A stretch of DNA of 7,045 bases from the NCBI GenBank assembly GCA_017882935.1, contig JADGOP010000123.1:1-7045 (forward strand). The letters run 5' to 3'. A program made the translations under genes and the position numbers. Below, in pieces: positions 1 to 6,038 of this stretch; position 1 is the first letter of the stretch; every line of letters begins with the position of its first letter. The stretch is from Actinomycetota bacterium (GTDB taxonomy: Bacteria > Actinomycetota > Acidimicrobiia > Acidimicrobiales > Iamiaceae). The notes beneath the pieces were generated by a model. It saw only the letters and a list, made by a program, of their open reading frames with translations, ran no database searches and had not been told where the DNA came from.

Positions 1-792
1 CTGGTCGAGTGGTTCTGGGCGCTCACCGCCCTCACCGCGTTGTCGATCTGCTGGTCGGTCGTGCTGCTGCTGCGGCCGCACCTCACCGCCGGCACGCTGA
101 AGCGGCTCCGCCTCGTGCCCGGCGTGGCCCTGGTGGGCATCGCCGCGCTGTTCGCGGTGCAGGCGTCGGGCATCGAGCCGACGGCGTACTACTTCCCCCG
201 CCAGGAGGCCGTGCTGTCGAGCCAGACGCTGGCCCACGTCGACCATGGCAAGCGCTACCTCGTGCTCTGGGAGGACCCCATCGGCCTCGGCGGCACCGGC
301 TTCGGCCTCATGCTGCAACTCGAGCGCAACGGGGTGCGCAACGGGGCGCCACCGCAGTTCCGCGCGGGCGTGCAGGACCGCCGCATCATGGTCCCGGGCC
401 AGTACGACGCGGTGCTGCACCTCGTGACCGGGCCCAAGCTCGTGGCGTGGCGGGCCGAGCCACGGGCCCGCGAGGTGGCGTGCGTCGACCTGCGGTCCAC
501 GGCGGACCGCGCCGCGTCGCACCAGCTCGAGGCCTCGCTCGCGGCGGAGCTCCGGCGTCGCGGCCTGCCCGACCTGGCGCAGGCGGTGCACGACAACCTC
601 TTCGCGCTCACCCTCAACCCCGCGCTGCCGGCCGACCTCCGGCCGCAGGCCACCCGGCTCGTCAACTACGGCGAGGCCGTGGCGGTGTTCGACACCCCGG
701 CCGCGGTGCTCACCCCCGCTCCGGCCGCGGTCGCCGCCGGGGCCCGCGCCAGCGCGGCGGGTGCGTTCGGCTCGGCCCCCACCTGCCCCTGA
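1..792 (+). CDS. C-terminal part of an unrecognised membrane protein (5' truncated by window)
   Basis: The frame is open from base 1 to the TGA at 790-792, giving 263 visible residues; the true start lies upstream. A TTG at 40 could be read as a start, but the open frame before it encodes hydrophobic residues that continue the first membrane segment, so the gene is better called partial. Visible are membrane segment one (about residues 1-24), a positively charged loop (about 25-40, rich in R/K), segment two (about 41-58), then about 200 mostly soluble residues. By the positive-inside rule the loop is cytoplasmic and the C-terminal domain is outside. That domain has only two cysteines, 161 and 262 (next to last), which could form a disulfide. 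The tail (about 225-257) is Ala/Pro rich. The family is not recognised. The layout would suit the end of a polytopic envelope protein such as a GT-C glycosyltransferase, but no catalytic motif is visible to support that. Confidence 0.75.
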   Translation: MVEWFWALTALTALSICWSVVLLLRPHLTAGTLKRLRLVPGVALVGIAALFAVQASGIEPTAYYFPRQEAVLSSQTLAHVDHGKRYLVLWEDPIGLGGTGFGLMLQLERNGVRNGAPPQFRAGVQDRRIMVPGQYDAVLHLVTGPKLVAWRAEPRAREVACVDLRSTADRAASHQLEASLAAELRRRGLPDLAQAVHDNLFALTLNPALPADLRPQATRLVNYGEAVAVFDTPAAVLTPAPAAVAAGARASAAGAFGSAPTCP

Positions 793-823
793 GGGAGAGG
801 CGCCGGTTCGCCGCAGTGCCCGG

Positions 824-829
824 TAGCGT
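824..829 (+). promoter_or_regulatory. Possible -10 box (TAGCGT) ahead of the aldo/keto reductase gene
   Basis: TAGCGT fits the actinobacterial TANNNT -10 pattern and lies in the 109-base gap between the membrane-protein stop and the reductase start. The same hexamer occurs just upstream of pimA. No recognisable -35 box is present, and initiation about 7 bases downstream would give a leader of roughly 65 bases. In DNA this GC-rich a TANNNT match is moderately informative but not decisive. Confidence 0.25.
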
Positions 830-901
830 GCGGCGTCGCGCCCCACCGGCCCTCGACGGCCCGGGCGCCAGCCGTCATCGAGGACCAGCAAGGGGACCAC
901 C

Positions 902-1870
902 ATGAAGATGCCGTACCGCCGACTCGGTCACTCCGGGCTGCAGGTGAGCGCCCTGTCGTTCGGCTCGTGGGTCACGTTCGGCACCCAGGTCGACACCGGG
1001 CTGGCCCGCGAGTGCCTCGGCACGGCCTTCGACGCGGGCGTCAACTTCTTCGACAACGCGGAGGCGTACGCCGGGGGCGAGTCGGAGCGGATCATGGGCC
1101 AGGCCATCGCGGAGCTGGGCTGGGACCGGCAGTCCTACGTCGTGTCCACCAAGGTCTTCTGGGGGCTGCGCGACGAGGTCAACATGCGCAACACCCTCAA
1201 CCGCAAGTACCTCTTCCAGGCCATCGACGGCTCGCTCGAGCGCTTCGGCCTCGACTTCGTCGACCTGCTCTACTGCCACCGCCCCGACCGCAAGACCCCC
1301 ATCGAGGAGACCGTCTGGGCGATGTCCGACATCATCAGCTCGGGCAAGGCGCTCTACTGGGGCACGTCCGAGTGGACCGGTGCCGAGATCCGCGCCGCCT
1401 GGGACATCGCCGACCGCCACCACCTGCACAAGCCGGTGGTCGAGCAGCCGCAGTACAACCTCTTCGAGCGCCAGAAGGTCGAGCAGGACTACCTGCGGCT
1501 CTACGACGACATCGGCCTGGGCCTCACCACGTGGAGCCCGCTGGCCTCGGGCCTGCTCACCGGCAAGTACCTCGACGGCATCCCCGAGGGGAGCCGCGCC
1601 GCGCTCCCGGGCTACGAGTGGCTCAAGGGGATGCTCACCGACCCCACCAAGAACGCCATCGTCCGCGACCTCGCCGCCATCGCCGCGCGCCTCGGCGTCA
1701 CCACCGGTCAGCTCGCCATCGCCTGGTGCGTGAGCAACCGCCACGTCTCGTCCGTGATCCTGGGCGCCAGCAACGTCGACCAGGTGCGCGAGAACCTGGG
1801 GGCGCTCGACGCGCTCGAGCAGCTCACGCCCGAGGTCCGCGAGGAGATCGAGCTGCTGTTCCTGCGCTGA
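902..1870 (+). CDS. Aldo/keto reductase, Kv-beta-like (AKR6-type) subfamily
   Basis: A 322-residue protein, the usual size for a single (beta/alpha)8-barrel NADPH-dependent aldo/keto reductase that reduces carbonyl compounds in the cytoplasm. The catalytic tetrad is complete: D51 and Y56 (in DNAEAY), K84 (in VSTKVFW) and H126 (in LLYCHRPD). Cofactor-binding features are Q182 (EQPQYN), the WSPL run at 211-214, K222, R232, and the C-terminal ILGASN segment with S290, Q294, E297 and N298. The wording throughout ([30 protein letters not shown]) follows the K+ channel beta-subunit branch rather than a generic AKR. As I recall, vertebrate Kv-beta has Asn where this protein has H126, so it should be a fully active enzyme. 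The ATG at 902 has an AAGGGG Shine-Dalgarno-like run at 890-895, 6 bases upstream; an ATG two codons later is less likely. The serine hydrolase gene follows after 43 bases, suggesting co-transcription. The natural substrate cannot be read from the sequence. Confidence 0.93.
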   Translation: MKMPYRRLGHSGLQVSALSFGSWVTFGTQVDTGLARECLGTAFDAGVNFFDNAEAYAGGESERIMGQAIAELGWDRQSYVVSTKVFWGLRDEVNMRNTLNRKYLFQAIDGSLERFGLDFVDLLYCHRPDRKTPIEETVWAMSDIISSGKALYWGTSEWTGAEIRAAWDIADRHHLHKPVVEQPQYNLFERQKVEQDYLRLYDDIGLGLTTWSPLASGLLTGKYLDGIPEGSRAALPGYEWLKGMLTDPTKNAIVRDLAAIAARLGVTTGQLAIAWCVSNRHVSSVILGASNVDQVRENLGALDALEQLTPEVREEIELLFLR

Positions 1871-1879
1871 CCGCGGCGC

Positions 1880-1898
1880 ACCGACCGACCGACCGACC
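1880..1898 (+). repeat. Short tetranucleotide tandem repeat (ACCG)x4 plus ACC
   Basis: Four perfect ACCG units at 1880-1895 followed by ACC, in the 43-base gap between the reductase stop and the serine hydrolase start. The repeat ends just before the Shine-Dalgarno run AGGGGG at 1900-1905. Copy-number change would alter the leader length, not the SD-to-start distance. Confidence 0.8.
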
Positions 1899-1913
1899 CA
1901 GGGGGATCCCGTC

Positions 1914-3134
1914 ATGACCGACACGTCGACGTCCATCGGCGGCACCGTCGCACCCGGCTACGAGCGCGTGGCCGAGGCGTTCGCCCGCAACTTCAGCCAC
2001 CACGGCGACGTCGGCGCCGCGCTGTGCGTGTACCGCCACGGCGAGGTGGTGGCCGACCTCTGGGGCGGGGTCGAGGACCCGGCCACGGGCACCCCGTACG
2101 GGCCCGACACGTTGCAGCTCGTCTTCTCCAGCACCAAGGGGGCCACGGCGCTCTGCGCCAACCTGCTGGCGCAGCGCGGTGAGCTGGTCCTCGACGCGCC
2201 GGTCGTCGACCACTGGCCCGAGTTCGGTGCCGAGGGCAAGGCCGCCATCACCGTGCGCGACCTGCTGAGCCACCGGGCGGGCCTGGCCGCGTTCGACGAG
2301 CGCATCAGCATCGAGGACTTCATCGCCTGGGGCCCGGCCGTCGAGCGCCTCGCCGCCCAGGCCCCCAACTGGGAGCCGGGCACCGCCCACGGCTACCACG
2401 CCCTCACCTTCGGCCACCTCGTCGGCGAGGTCGTCCGCCGGGCCACCGGCCGCACCCTCGGTCGCTACTTCGCCGACGAGGTCGCCGCACCCCTCGGGCT
2501 CGACTTCCACATCGGGCTCCCGCCGGAGCTCGAGCCCCGCGTGGCGCCCCTGTTCGACTTCGCCGCCCCGCCGCGCCCCTCGGCCACCGACGAGGCCATC
2601 GCCTCGGTCGAGGCCGCCGCGCCCGCCGCGCCGGTCGACCTGGGGCCGCTCGTCACCGCCATGATCACCAAGGGCACCCTCACCTACCGGGTGTTCACCC
2701 GGCCGCCGCTGCGCATCCCGCGCTTCAACGAGCCGGCGGTGCGCGAAGCCGAGATCCCGGCCGCGAACGGCATCACCAACGCCCGCTCGCTGGCCCGCAT
2801 GTACGCCTCGATCGTGGGCGAGGGCGTCGACGGCGTGCGCCTGCTCGACCCGGCGCAGGTCGACGAGGCCCGCCAGGTCCGCTCCGAGGGCGACGACCTG
2901 GTCCTGATCTACCCCAACCGCATCGGCACGGGGTTCTTCCTCAGCAGCCCCTCCACCCCGCTCACGTCGCGGGGTGCGCTGGGCCACTCGGGCATGGGTG
3001 GCTCGCTGGGCTTCGCCGACCCGGAGCTGGAGCTCGGCTTCGGCTACGTGATGAACCAGGCGCAGCAGCACCCCGACCTCGACCCGCGCACCCACGAGGT
3101 GGTCCGCGCGCTCAAGGCCATCTGCACGGCCTGA
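1914..3134 (+). CDS. Serine hydrolase, beta-lactamase-fold esterase (class C / EstB-like)
   Basis: A 406-residue protein with the marks of the beta-lactamase-related serine hydrolase family (Pfam Beta-lactamase, PF00144), which covers esterases, D-aminopeptidases and penicillin-binding-like proteins. The nucleophile motif S-x-x-K is S72-S73-T74-K75 (in FSSTKG). A second motif, DLLSHRAGL at about 116-124, is typical of this family. The second catalytic element is probably Y161 in HGYHALTFG, where the class C lactamase Y-x-N is replaced by Y-H-A, as in EstB-type esterases. The GHSG segment at 357-360 takes the place of the K-T-G strand. No signal peptide is seen, so a cytoplasmic location is likely. 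This and the Y-H-A motif favour an esterase-like enzyme over a true beta-lactamase. An Ala/Pro-rich insert lies at about 218-242. The ATG at 1914 has AGGGGG at 1900-1905 with an 8-base spacer. Substrate unknown. Confidence 0.9.
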   Translation: MTDTSTSIGGTVAPGYERVAEAFARNFSHHGDVGAALCVYRHGEVVADLWGGVEDPATGTPYGPDTLQLVFSSTKGATALCANLLAQRGELVLDAPVVDHWPEFGAEGKAAITVRDLLSHRAGLAAFDERISIEDFIAWGPAVERLAAQAPNWEPGTAHGYHALTFGHLVGEVVRRATGRTLGRYFADEVAAPLGLDFHIGLPPELEPRVAPLFDFAAPPRPSATDEAIASVEAAAPAAPVDLGPLVTAMITKGTLTYRVFTRPPLRIPRFNEPAVREAEIPAANGITNARSLARMYASIVGEGVDGVRLLDPAQVDEARQVRSEGDDLVLIYPNRIGTGFFLSSPSTPLTSRGALGHSGMGGSLGFADPELELGFGYVMNQAQQHPDLDPRTHEVVRALKAICTA

Positions 3135-3169
3135 CGCCTGCGCCAGACGGGGGCGGGCCGGGCGAGCAC

Positions 3170-3175
3170 TAGCGT
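3170..3175 (+). promoter_or_regulatory. Probable -10 box (TAGCGT) for a leaderless pimA transcript
   Basis: TAGCGT fits TANNNT and ends 8 bases before the ATG at 3184, so initiation at about 3182-3184 would give a leaderless mRNA. The region upstream of that ATG has no convincing Shine-Dalgarno, which agrees with this. No clear -35 is seen at the standard spacing. Confidence 0.45.
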
Positions 3176-3183
3176 TGGCGCCG

Positions 3184-4281
3184 ATGCGCATCGGCCTCGT
3201 CTGCCCTTACAGCCTGTCGGTGCCCGGTGGCGTCCAGGGCCAGGTCCTGGGCCTGGCCCGGTCGTTGCGCTCCCTCGGCCACCCCACCCGGGTGCTGGCA
3301 CCGTGCGACGGGCCCCCGCCCGACGTCGGGGTCACCCCGCTCGGCAACAGCATCCCCACCTCGGCCAACGGCTCGATCGTGCCGCTCGCCCCCGACCTGT
3401 CGGCGCAGCTGCGCTTCATCCGGTCGCTCCGCGACGAGGACTTCGACGTGCTGCACCTCCACGAGCCGATGGTGCCCGGCCCCGCCATGACCGCCGGCCT
3501 GGTCAAGCAGACGCCGCTGGTCGGCACCTTCCATGCCGCGGGGGAGAGCGCCGCCTACACCTGGATCCGCCCGCCGCTGCGCTGGCTCAGACGACGCCTC
3601 GACGTGGCGTGCGCGGTGTCCGAGGACGCCCGCGAGCTGGCCGAGCGCTTCCTCGGCGGTGAGTTCGAGGTGCTGTTCAACGGCATCGAGGTGGAGCGCT
3701 TCGCCAAGGCCACGCCCACGCCCACCGACCGGCCCACGGTGCTGTTCCTGGGACGCCACGAACCCCGCAAGGGCCTCGCCGTGCTGCTCGAGGCGCTGGC
3801 CTTCCTGCCGCCCGACGTCCGCGTCTGGGTGGCGGGGGAGGGGCCCGAGACCGGGGCGCTGCGCCAGCGGTTCGCGGGCGACCCCCGCATCGAGTGGCTG
3901 GGCCGGGTGAGCGAGGAGGAGAAGGCCTCGCGCCTCCGCGGCGCCGACGTCTACTGCGCTCCCGGCCTGGGCGGCGAGTCGTTCGGCGTGGTGCTCCTCG
4001 AGGCCATGGCGGCGTCGGTCCCGATCGTGGCGAGCGAGCTGCCCGGCTACGCCAACGTGGCCCGACCCGACGTCGACGCGCGGCTCGTCCCCCCGGGCGA
4101 CGCCGCGGCGCTGGGGCGCGCCCTGAACGAGGTGCTCGGCTCGGCCGCGCTGGCGCGCCGCCTCACCGAGGCGGGCGAGGCCCGGGCGGCCGAGTTCTCC
4201 ATGGACCACCTCGCCGAGCTGTACCTCGAGTGCTACGAGCGGGCCATCGAGCTGCGGGCCGCCGCCTCACGCAGGCGCTGA
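3184..4281 (+). CDS. pimA: GT4 glycosyltransferase, probable phosphatidylinositol alpha-mannosyltransferase PimA
   Basis: A 365-residue GT-B glycosyltransferase of family GT4. PimA transfers mannose from GDP-mannose to phosphatidylinositol on the cytoplasmic face of the membrane, the first step of phosphatidylinositol mannoside synthesis. The N-terminus MRIGLVCPYS followed by VPGGVQ (Y9, G15-G16) matches mycobacterial PimA as I recall it. So do NGS at 62-64, DVLHLHEP at 88-95, TFH with H117, GR..EPRKG with R191 and K196 (sugar-nucleotide binding), ADVYCAP at 254-260, and GGESFG with the E265-x7-E273 (EX7E) motif. It is about 20 residues shorter than the mycobacterial enzyme and lacks its C-terminal tail. 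A TTG at 3175 would add three residues, but the ATG aligns with the family N-terminus and fits a leaderless start. The downstream pdxS/pdxT genes recall the mycobacterial pgsA-pimA...pdxS-pdxT neighbourhood. A related mannosyl- or glucosyltransferase with a different lipid acceptor is the main alternative. Confidence 0.8.
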   Translation: MRIGLVCPYSLSVPGGVQGQVLGLARSLRSLGHPTRVLAPCDGPPPDVGVTPLGNSIPTSANGSIVPLAPDLSAQLRFIRSLRDEDFDVLHLHEPMVPGPAMTAGLVKQTPLVGTFHAAGESAAYTWIRPPLRWLRRRLDVACAVSEDARELAERFLGGEFEVLFNGIEVERFAKATPTPTDRPTVLFLGRHEPRKGLAVLLEALAFLPPDVRVWVAGEGPETGALRQRFAGDPRIEWLGRVSEEEKASRLRGADVYCAPGLGGESFGVVLLEAMAASVPIVASELPGYANVARPDVDARLVPPGDAAALGRALNEVLGSAALARRLTEAGEARAAEFSMDHLAELYLECYERAIELRAAASRRR

Positions 4282-4304
4282 CCTGCTCCGGGCACCCGGC
4301 GCCC

Positions 4305-4310
4305 TACACT
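4305..4310 (+). promoter_or_regulatory. Possible -10 box (TACACT) upstream of lemA
   Basis: TACACT matches TANNNT closely and lies in the 67-base gap between pimA and lemA. Initiation near 4317 would give a leader of about 32 bases carrying the GGAGG ribosome binding site. No -35 match is evident. lemA could also be transcribed by read-through from pimA. Confidence 0.4.
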
Positions 4311-4338
4311 TGCCGGCAACAGACCTGTCTGGCTCCCT

Positions 4339-4343
4339 GGAGG
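4339..4343 (+). promoter_or_regulatory. Ribosome binding site GGAGG that sets the GTG start of lemA
   Basis: GGAGG sits 5 bases before the GTG at 4349. The ATG at 4344 is out of frame, and the in-frame TTG at 4310 overlaps the probable -10 box, so the GTG is the supported start. Confidence 0.75.
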
Positions 4344-4348
4344 ATGCC

Positions 4349-4900
4349 GTGATCCCCGTCATCATCGCCATCGTCGTCGTGCTGCTCCTGGTCGTCTTCG
4401 TGGTCTCGGTGTTCAACGGCCTGATCCGGCTCAAGAACCGGGTCGACAACGCCTGGGCCCAGATCGACGTGCAGCTCAAGCGGCGCTACGACCTCATCCC
4501 GAACCTGGTCGAGACCGTCAAGGGCTACGCGGCCCACGAGAGCCAGACCCTCGAGGCCGTCACCCAGGCGCGCAACATGGCCGTCGCCGCGACCGGGCCG
4601 AAGGAGCAGGCCCAGGCCGACAACATGCTCACGGGCACCCTCAAGTCGCTGTTCGCCGTGTCCGAGGCCTACCCCGACCTCAAGGCCAACCAGAACTTCC
4701 TGGAGCTGCAGGAGGAGCTCACCGCCACCGAGGACAAGATCGCCTACGCGCGGCAGTTCTACAACGACAGCGTCCAGCAGCTGAACACCAAGATCCAGAC
4801 CTTCCCCGCGATGTTCTTCGCGGGCATGGCGCACGCCGACAAGCGCGAGTACTTCGAGGCCGACGACGACTCCCGGGGCCCCGTCAAGGTCCAGTTCTAG
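4349..4900 (+). CDS. lemA: LemA family membrane protein
   Basis: A 183-residue protein, the normal LemA length. An N-terminal membrane segment (about residues 2-22) is followed by a long alpha-helical body. Family signatures are clear: NAWAQIDVQLKRR (34-46), DLIPNLVETVKGYA (48-61), EAYPDLKANQNFLELQEEL (106-124) and TEDKIAYARQFYND (127-140). The end is acidic (about 168-174). LemA proteins are membrane-anchored helical bundles of poorly defined function, often encoded beside M48 proteases or TPM-domain proteins. Here an HtpX-type protease follows after 86 bases, supporting a joint role in envelope protein quality control; that role is inference from association. The GTG start is fixed by GGAGG at 4339-4343, giving MIPVII as the N-terminus directly before the membrane segment. 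Confidence 0.95.
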   Translation: MIPVIIAIVVVLLLVVFVVSVFNGLIRLKNRVDNAWAQIDVQLKRRYDLIPNLVETVKGYAAHESQTLEAVTQARNMAVAATGPKEQAQADNMLTGTLKSLFAVSEAYPDLKANQNFLELQEELTATEDKIAYARQFYNDSVQQLNTKIQTFPAMFFAGMAHADKREYFEADDDSRGPVKVQF

Positions 4901-4921
4901 GCACCAGCCCCGTCGCGGAGC

Positions 4922-4942
4922 GCCCCGCCCCCTGAGCGGGGC
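4922..4942 (+). terminator. Weak GC hairpin in the lemA-htpX spacer
   Basis: GCCCCG (4922-4927) can pair with CGGGGC (4937-4942) across a 9-base loop. No T-run follows. It may be a weak attenuator or processing site between lemA and htpX, or a chance result of the base composition. The rest of the 86-base spacer holds no promoter I can recognise, so htpX is probably co-transcribed with lemA. Confidence 0.2.
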
Positions 4943-4977
4943 CGGTCGACACCGCATCCACCCCCCACCATCTCGTC

Positions 4978-4982
4978 GGGAG
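4978..4982 (+). promoter_or_regulatory. Ribosome binding site GGGAG for the TTG start of htpX
   Basis: GGGAG ends 4 bases before the TTG at 4987, a slightly short but workable spacing. It supports TTG over the internal GTG (5026) and ATG (5032), both of which would start inside the first membrane segment. Confidence 0.55.
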
Positions 4983-4986
4983 ACCC

Positions 4987-5898
4987 TTGTACGACCAGGT
5001 CGGCCAAAACAAGCGACGCACGATCGTGCTCATGGTCGTCTTCGTGCTCTTCGTCGCCGTCGTGGCCGGGGCGTTCGCCTTCGTGTTCAAGCTGGGCCCC
5101 GTCGGCATCGTGTTCGCGCTGATCTTCGCCGGCGTCAGCGGCTTCGTGGGCTACTGGAAGTCGGACTCGGTGGCCCTCGCCATGAGCCGGGCCAAGCCCG
5201 CCGACCGCCAGGAGTACGCCCGGCTGTACAACCTCGTCGAGGGGCTGTGCATCGCCTCGGGCCTGCCGATGCCGCGGCTCTACATCGTCGACGACGTGGC
5301 CCCCAACGCCTTCGCCACCGGCCGCAACCCGAAGCACGCCGCGGTGGCCGTCACCACCGGCCTGCTCGAGAAGATGAACCGCGTCGAGCTCGAGGGCGTG
5401 CTCGCGCACGAGCTGAGCCACATCAAGAACTACGACATCCTGGTGAGCACCCTCGCCGTGACCATGGTGGGCATCGTGGCGCTCATCGCCGACCTCGCCA
5501 TCCGCTTCCTGTGGTGGGGTGGCGGCCGGGCGTTCGGCGACGACGACAGGAACGGCGGCGGGCCCCAGGCGATCCTGGCGCTGGTCGGCTTCGTGCTGCT
5601 GCTGTTCGCCCCGATCATCGCCCAGCTCATGCAGTTCGCGGTCAGCCGCAACCGTGAGGGCCTCGCCGACGTCTCGGGCGTGGAGATGACGCGCTACCCG
5701 CCGGGCCTGATCTCGGCGCTCGAGAAGCTGCGCGACGACCAGACCGTGGTGCACTCGGCCAGCCGGGCCACCGCCCACCTCTGGATCGAGTCGCCCATCG
5801 CCCGTGAGAAGGAGGAGGGCAAGCTCTCGCGGCTCAACCGCCTCTTCGACACGCACCCCCCGCTCGACGAGCGCATCGCCCACCTCCGCGAGCTCTGA
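4987..5898 (+). CDS. htpX: HtpX-like M48 zinc metalloprotease, membrane-bound
   Basis: A 303-residue membrane zinc protease of peptidase family M48B. HtpX enzymes cut misfolded membrane proteins. The zinc site is H141-E142-L-S-H145 ([11 protein letters not shown]), with E224 in SRNREGLAD as the probable third ligand. Membrane segments lie at about 12-35, 38-57, 150-175 and 197-218, two on each side of the first zinc motif, as is usual for HtpX. Other family segments are PRLYIVDD (96-103), NAFATGRNP (107-115) and the C-terminal [14 protein letters not shown] (287-300). The start is TTG: the segment [11 protein letters not shown] just after it resembles the conserved pre-membrane N-terminus of HtpX proteins, and internal starts would lose it. 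The residue after E224 is Gly, where many HtpX proteins have an aromatic (REY/REF); this is a mild variant. A Gly/Asp-rich loop (about 178-192) precedes the third hydrophobic stretch. Paired with lemA upstream. Confidence 0.93.
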   Translation: MYDQVGQNKRRTIVLMVVFVLFVAVVAGAFAFVFKLGPVGIVFALIFAGVSGFVGYWKSDSVALAMSRAKPADRQEYARLYNLVEGLCIASGLPMPRLYIVDDVAPNAFATGRNPKHAAVAVTTGLLEKMNRVELEGVLAHELSHIKNYDILVSTLAVTMVGIVALIADLAIRFLWWGGGRAFGDDDRNGGGPQAILALVGFVLLLFAPIIAQLMQFAVSRNREGLADVSGVEMTRYPPGLISALEKLRDDQTVVHSASRATAHLWIESPIAREKEEGKLSRLNRLFDTHPPLDERIAHLREL

Positions 5899-5924
5899 CC
5901 GGCCGCCGCAAACCAACCGTTCTC

Positions 5925-5961
5925 CGTGCGAAAACCGTCGCTGGGCGACGGTTTTCGCACG
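5925..5961 (+). terminator. Perfect 17-bp inverted repeat, probable (bidirectional) terminator after htpX
   Basis: Arms 5925-5941 and 5945-5961 are exact reverse complements around a TGG loop. The inner stem CCGTCGC/GCGACGG (5935-5941/5945-5951) is flanked by AAAA (5931-5934) and TTTT (5952-5955), giving an intrinsic-terminator shape in both directions. A further 6-bp GC arm (CGTGCG/CGCACG) extends the pairing past the T-run. It begins 26 bases after the htpX stop and separates htpX from the pdxS promoter, which fits a terminator. The very long perfect match also suits a dispersed extragenic palindrome. Confidence 0.75.
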
Positions 5962-6002
5962 CAGAAGGACTCGGGACGGGGTGCGGCCGGGCGAATCGGC
6001 TT

Positions 6003-6022
6003 CGGGGACCGAGGCCTCCCCG
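6003..6022 (+). repeat. Short inverted repeat just upstream of the pdxS -10 box
   Basis: CGGGGA (6003-6008) and TCCCCG (6017-6022) are inverted around an 8-base centre, and the palindrome GAGGCCTC lies at 6011-6018. It covers roughly -35 to -16 of the predicted pdxS promoter, where an operator could sit. A chance origin in GC-rich DNA is quite possible. Confidence 0.25.
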
Positions 6023-6025
6023 CCC

Positions 6026-6031
6026 TAGAAT
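6026..6031 (+). promoter_or_regulatory. -10 box (TAGAAT) for a leaderless pdxS transcript
   Basis: TAGAAT is a near-consensus -10 hexamer in otherwise GC-rich sequence. It ends 7 bases before the ATG at 6039, so transcription would begin at about 6038-6039, at the start codon. No Shine-Dalgarno is seen, in agreement. The standard -35 position (around 6003-6008) reads CGGGGA, so the -35 element is weak or absent. Confidence 0.6.
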
Positions 6032-6038
6032 GGCGGCC

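Noticed and set aside
809..835. 7-bp inverted repeat CGCCGCA/TGCGGCG around the possible -10 box before the reductase gene
   Set aside because: Short stem with a 13-base loop in very GC-rich sequence; expected by chance and no matching copy at other promoters here.
9..905. 298-codon + strand open frame overlapping the first gene
   Set aside because: The product is Arg/Ala/Gly/Pro rich and unlike a real protein, while frame 1 gives membrane segments and ordinary composition.
1914..3134. Antibiotic-resistance beta-lactamase
   Set aside because: No signal peptide is visible and the class C Y-x-N is replaced by Y-H-A, so an esterase-like hydrolase is more likely than a periplasmic or secreted beta-lactamase.
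1824..3191. 455-codon open frame on the minus strand opposite the serine hydrolase
   Set aside because: It mirrors a well-supported gene in the + strand. Long antisense open frames are expected when third positions are nearly all G or C, and its product is low-complexity with no family motif.
4897..5916. 339-codon minus-strand open frame opposite htpX
   Set aside because: Its product is rich in H, D, G, E and V repeats typical of a GC shadow, and htpX with its zinc motif occupies the + strand.
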